Shown piece after piece: positions 31,684 to 34,898 of a DNA stretch of 34,898 bases. Source of the stretch: Deltaproteobacteria bacterium. GTDB taxonomy: Bacteria > Desulfobacterota > Desulfarculia > Adiutricales > Adiutricaceae. The stretch is taken from contig JAITKA010000086.1 in assembly GCA_031278635.1 (NCBI GenBank), forward strand, positions 1 through 34,898, written 5' to 3'. Under the pieces are notes generated by a model. That model made no database searches. It was not told where the DNA came from and worked only from the letters and a program-made list of their open reading frames with translations. Made by a program: the position numbers and the translations under genes. Numbering within the stretch: the first letter of the stretch is position 1; the number at the start of each line of letters is the position of its first letter.

Positions 31684-32541
31684 TTATTGGGGCGCGGGGT
31701 ATGATATTTGGTAAACGCTCGGCCAGAGCTTCCCGGTGACCCACAGCCGGCCCTGGCCGTCTATGGCCAGGCCGTTGGCCACGGCCTCGGCGGGGGAGCC
31801 CTGGGCCCTGGCCCGCTCCTTGGCGGCGATGGGGCCCAGGTCCAGGTAATACCTGACCTGGCCCGAGGCGAGGTCGATTGCCGCCACCAGATCGCTGTGC
31901 CAGAGGTTGGCCAGCATGAGGCCCGAGCGGGCGTCCCACTCCAGCTCGTTTAGCTGGCGGACCGGGTTTTGGCCGTCCCTGACCGAAAGGGGGTCGCCCG
32001 TGGGGGCGAAATCGCCCGGCTGGTGCTTTTGGAGCCGGTCGCTCCCGTCCGAGCGCCAGAGGAAGCGCCCGTCGTGGGCCAGGCCCCAGCCCTCCATGGG
32101 TTGCCTTATGGTCTCCTTGACCGTCAGGGTCGAGGGATCGACTATGAAAACCAGGCCCTCCTGCCAGGTCAGGAGGTAGAGGTCGCCGCCCGCCTCGGCC
32201 AGGCCCTCGGCGAAGACCTCGGGGGGCAGGTTAAGCTGGGCCTCGGTCCCCAGGCCGCCCTTGAGGCCAAGCTCGGTGGCCGGGTAGGTATGGAGGGCCG
32301 ATTTTTGGTACAGGCCCGTGGACTCGTAGAGCCTCGGGCCAAAAAAGACCAGGCCCTGGGTGAACATGCCCTGGGGCCTCTCGACCTCCTTTTCCATGGT
32401 CACCGGGACGATGGGGGCCGAGGGCGTAAAGGCCAGCCCCCGCGGGGGGCCCGCCGCCGGGGCCGGCTCGTCGGCGCCGGCCGGGGCGAGCCAGAGGGCC
32501 AGGAGGAGGATCGTGAGGGCGAGGCGTTTGGGTATTCTCAT
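31684..32541 (-). CDS. Exported glutamine cyclotransferase-like protein
   Basis: Beta-propeller glutaminyl-peptide cyclotransferase family, forming N-terminal pyroglutamate. The signal peptide is clear (MRIPKRLALTILLLALWLAPAGA, cleavage after AGA), so it acts in the periplasm. Family blocks in order: FTQGLVFFGPRLYESTGLY, FAEGLAEAGGDLYLLTWQEG, EGWGLAHDGRFLWRSDGSD, LNELEWDARSGLMLANLWHSD and NGLAIDGQGRLWVTGKLWP. Length 285 is normal. It is separated from the LUD pair by 117 bp and lies between them and the chemotaxis genes without an obvious functional link. Confidence 0.9.
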   Translation of the reverse strand: MRIPKRLALTILLLALWLAPAGADEPAPAAGPPRGLAFTPSAPIVPVTMEKEVERPQGMFTQGLVFFGPRLYESTGLYQKSALHTYPATELGLKGGLGTEAQLNLPPEVFAEGLAEAGGDLYLLTWQEGLVFIVDPSTLTVKETIRQPMEGWGLAHDGRFLWRSDGSDRLQKHQPGDFAPTGDPLSVRDGQNPVRQLNELEWDARSGLMLANLWHSDLVAAIDLASGQVRYYLDLGPIAAKERARAQGSPAEAVANGLAIDGQGRLWVTGKLWPSVYQISYPAPQ

Positions 32542-32588
32542 CTGGGAAAGCCATCCAGGGGCGGGCCCGTGGGCCCCCGCCGGGGGGG

Positions 32589-33623
32589 TTATATGCCGGC
32601 CACTTCCTCTTTGGACTTGCGGGTGACCCTGGTCCTCGCGGCCTCGCGGATTTTGGGGATGAGGATTTTTTTCACCGTCTCCATGCCGTGGTAGAGGTTC
32701 AGGCTGTCCTTGTCGATCACGTCGACCGCGCCGATCTTGTCGCTCCTGAGCTCGGCGGCGCTCCCGGCCTTGGCTATGGTGGAGCAGATTATGACCGGGA
32801 TGGGGTAGTAGACCATGAGCTTTTTGAGGAAGGTCACCCCGTCCATTTTGGGCATGACTATGTCCAGGGTGATGACGTCGGGGCCCAGCTCCAGGAGCAT
32901 CTCCCGGGCCTCGTAGGCGTCCTTGGCCGCCCCGATGACCGCGATGTCGGGCTCGTCGGCCATGGCTTTGGTAAGCAGGCTCCTGACTATGGCCGAGTCG
33001 TCGACCACCAAAACCTTTATCCGCCCGGCGTGGGACGGGGCCGGGGCCTTGGGGGCCGCGAAGGTCGGGGCCGGCGCGGGCTTGGGGCCGGCGGAAAGGG
33101 GCGAGGGGGTGGCGGCGAAGCGGTTGTTCTCCTCTTTGGTGATGGTCGAGCCGCTCATGACCTTGCGGTCCATCTTCTCGATGGACAGGGAGTTGTCCCA
33201 GTTCTGGTAATGCAGCTTCAGGCCCACGGTGCCGCCGACGTGCTCGGCTATGACCCTGATGTTATGCCTTTGGAGGGTCTGGCGGGCGATCTCGATGTTC
33301 CGGGGGCCTATCTGGGCCCCGGTGGTGATATTGCTGACCACGTTGGCCCCGCCACTGATGATGGCCTCGAGGCCGGAAAGGTTCCCGACCGTCCGCTCCA
33401 TGAACTGGAGGAGGACGCCGATGGCGTAGTCGCCATATTTGCCGGATTTTTCCTTGGTGGCGCTGGTCGGTAGCATGTAGTGGTTCATGCCGCCGAATTT
33501 AAGCTTGGGGTGGTATAGGCACACGGCCACGCATGAGCCTAGAAGGGTTGAGATTATGTGGGGTTGCTTTGATATGAAATATTCGCCGGGAAGTATAAAA
33601 ACCCTGTTTATCTCGGTTGCCAT
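32589..33623 (-). CDS. CheD deamidase fused to a CheB-type receiver domain
   Basis: Residues 1-165 are CheD, which deamidates receptor Gln residues: TLLGSCVAVCLY with catalytic Cys30, GGMNHYMLP with His48, and the IISGGANV/NIEIARQTL/HVGGTVGLKLHY blocks. A Pro/Ala linker (about 170-200) leads to a receiver domain most like that of CheB: VLVVDDSA (D208, D209), phospho-site D254 in TLDIVMPKMDG, VIICST with S281, and K305 in VIDKD. The protein stops at residue 344, right where the CheB methylesterase domain would begin (EEVAGI); that catalytic domain is absent and no trace follows before the next gene. The start is supported by AAGGATGG. It lies downstream of cheA. Confidence 0.92.
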   Translation of the reverse strand: MATEINRVFILPGEYFISKQPHIISTLLGSCVAVCLYHPKLKFGGMNHYMLPTSATKEKSGKYGDYAIGVLLQFMERTVGNLSGLEAIISGGANVVSNITTGAQIGPRNIEIARQTLQRHNIRVIAEHVGGTVGLKLHYQNWDNSLSIEKMDRKVMSGSTITKEENNRFAATPSPLSAGPKPAPAPTFAAPKAPAPSHAGRIKVLVVDDSAIVRSLLTKAMADEPDIAVIGAAKDAYEAREMLLELGPDVITLDIVMPKMDGVTFLKKLMVYYPIPVIICSTIAKAGSAAELRSDKIGAVDVIDKDSLNLYHGMETVKKILIPKIREAARTRVTRKSKEEVAGI

Positions 33624-33722
33624 TAATTGCCATCCTTAACTACGCATATTTTTTCGCCTCTGCCCGGTCGGCCCCAAGGGCCGGCCCGCCTGGGGCCGGC
33701 CCCCGGGGAAAGGGCGGTAGGT

Positions 33723-34898
33723 TTAGCCGTCGAGGCCAAAGGCCAAGCGGACGATACCGTCTGCGGCCAGGACCAGTCCCAGGCCGCCGTCGCCCAAAAG
33801 GGCGCTCCCGGCCAAGAAATTAAGGCGCTTGAACTGCTCCCCTAGTTCCTTGACCACCACTTGCTGCTGGCCCATGACCTCGTCCACCAGCAGGGCGTAG
33901 CGGCCCGCCGTGGTCTCGACCATGACCAGTAGGCCATCCGATGGATCCGTGTGCTCCGGCTCCAGATCGAAGAGCTCGTAGAGCTTGATGAGGGGGGTTA
34001 TCTGGCCCCTGCGGTTCAGGATCAGGCCCCGGCCCTCGACCGTGGAGAGCTCGTCGGGGGTCGGCCTTAGGGACTCCAGGATCTCCTCCAGGGAAATTAT
34101 GAAGTTGGCCTTGCCCACCCTGACGTGGAGGGCTTTTATGACTTGGAGGGTAACCGAGAGGGGGATTTTAAGGGTAATGGTCGTCCCGTGGCCCACCTTG
34201 GAATCGACGTTTATGGAGCCGTTCAGGGCGTTTATGTTGGTCCGGACCACGTCCATGCCCACGCCCCGGCCGGAGACGTCGGTAATCTCCTTGGCCGTGG
34301 AAAACCCGGCCCCGAAGATGAGGCCGATGGCCTCCTTGTCGGTCAGGGAGTTGGCCTGGGTATCAGACATCATGCCCTTGTTGATGGCCACCCGCCGCAT
34401 GTTCTCGGGGTCGATGCCCTTGCCGTCGTCCTCGACGACCATGTAGAAAAATTCCTTGTCGGCCGAGGCCGAGACCCGCAGGAGACCCTCGGGGGTCTTC
34501 CCGGCGGCCTGGCGATCCTCGGGTGACTCGAAACCGTGGTCCATGGAATTCCTGACCACGTGGACCAGCGGCGCCTCAAGGCTCTCGGCGATGCTTTTGT
34601 CGAGCTGCACGTCCTGGCCGTCCAGCTGGACCTTGACCTGTTTGCCGAGCTGATGGCTCAGCTCCCTCGCCATCATGTTGACCTTCTGGAGTATGCCTTT
34701 GATGGGCACCCGGCGGATCTCCATGAGGCTCTCCTGGAGCTCGTCGGAGAGCTCCCGGAAGGCCTGGTTGGCGTTCTTGAAGGCCCTGATGGTGTTGGGG
34801 TTGACCTTTTCTTGCTCGATGGTCTTTTGGAGGTAGTTGAAGGTCTCGGCGGTCACGATGAGCTCGCCCACGTAACTCATGAAGCCGTCGACCTTTTC
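33723..34898 (-). CDS. cheA: Chemotaxis histidine kinase CheA, C-terminal part (5' end outside the window)
   Basis: The reading continues past the right edge: the bases before the first Met in the window encode EKVDGF, completing the CheA motif around VGELIV. Visible parts are the end of the P3 dimerisation helices and the P4 ATPase domain with N-box HVVRNSMDHGFE, G1 VEDDGKGID and G2 GRGVGMDVV. The P5 CheW-like domain runs to the stop (SLEEILESL, GLILNRRGQITPLIKLYELF, LLVDEVMGQQQVVVK). All key ATPase motifs are intact. The P1 phosphotransfer and P2 domains must lie beyond the window. The stop is 100 bp upstream of the CheD-receiver start. Confidence 0.95.
   Translation of the reverse strand, partial: EKVDGFMSYVGELIVTAETFNYLQKTIEQEKVNPNTIRAFKNANQAFRELSDELQESLMEIRRVPIKGILQKVNMMARELSHQLGKQVKVQLDGQDVQLDKSIAESLEAPLVHVVRNSMDHGFESPEDRQAAGKTPEGLLRVSASADKEFFYMVVEDDGKGIDPENMRRVAINKGMMSDTQANSLTDKEAIGLIFGAGFSTAKEITDVSGRGVGMDVVRTNINALNGSINVDSKVGHGTTITLKIPLSVTLQVIKALHVRVGKANFIISLEEILESLRPTPDELSTVEGRGLILNRRGQITPLIKLYELFDLEPEHTDPSDGLLVMVETTAGRYALLVDEVMGQQQVVVKELGEQFKRLNFLAGSALLGDGGLGLVLAADGIVRLAFGLDG

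Noticed and set aside
1-34898. CRISPR array, prophage, integrase or complete insertion sequence
   Set aside because: No spaced direct repeats of CRISPR type, no phage structural or integrase genes and no transposase were found on either strand.

Overview
The window looks like chromosomal DNA of a Gram-negative (diderm), motile or chemotactic anaerobe-type bacterium, most likely a deltaproteobacterium in the broad sense (Desulfobacterota). This is inferred from gene content: a sigma-54 enhancer-binding regulator, MlaEFD lipid transport, MetX/MetW, an HD-GYP response regulator, LUD-domain proteins with a Cys cluster, and a CheA/CheD/MCP chemosensory set. No rRNA or tRNA was recognised, so the placement is tentative. 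Base composition is strongly uneven. The first ~6.5 kb is AT-rich and patchy from gene to gene. From ~6.5 kb on, the genes are GC-rich with many AGG, GGG and GGC codons, separated by AT-rich, gene-free gaps. Long gaps, a probable nonsense-mutated gene at the left edge and several duplicated segments suggest a genome with ongoing erosion, possibly host-associated.

Layout. 1-497 (-): probable pseudogene. 1180-1941 (+): small conserved-looking protein and a lipoprotein. 2010-2663 (-): rsmG, divergent from 2682-5472 (+): parA, parB and a WecA/WbpL-type glycosyl-1-phosphate transferase, closed by an intrinsic terminator. 5463-6445: two diverged copies of a ~240-bp repeat. 6490-7563 (+): a BchI-like AAA+ chelatase subunit, sharing a convergent terminator with a 1271-residue exported AMIN/TPR protein (7675-11490, -). 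12025-13788 (-): a sigma-54 activator with a degenerate receiver and GAFTNA in place of GAFTGA. 14613-17614 (+): mlaE, mlaF and an mlaD carrying a C-terminal beta-strand domain. 18044-19192 (+): REC-HD-GYP. 19314-22036 (+): a histidine phosphatase, metX and metW. 22135-22447: a possible non-coding RNA locus. 22619-22855 (+): rpmB. 22963-23649 (-): a membrane-anchored coiled-coil protein. 23929-26489 (+): an IspH-UbiA fusion translationally overlapping a GT2 glycosyltransferase. 26549-28501 (-): a chemoreceptor. 28502-29499: gene-free, ending in a minisatellite. 29500-34898 (-): an HExxH protein, two tandem LUD paralogues, a glutamine-cyclotransferase-like protein, a CheD-receiver fusion and the 3' part of cheA.

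How the genes work together. rsmG/parA/parB is a classic origin-proximal set. MlaEFD with a barrel-like tail on MlaD could bridge both membranes without a separate MlaC or MlaA. MCP, CheA and the CheD-receiver fusion make a chemosensory module in which receptor deamidation may be controlled directly by phosphorylation. The most unusual coding find is the fusion of IspH, the last MEP-pathway enzyme, to a UbiA-family membrane prenyltransferase, with an overlapping glycosyltransferase gene. It suggests dedicated synthesis of a prenylated or glycosylated lipid.
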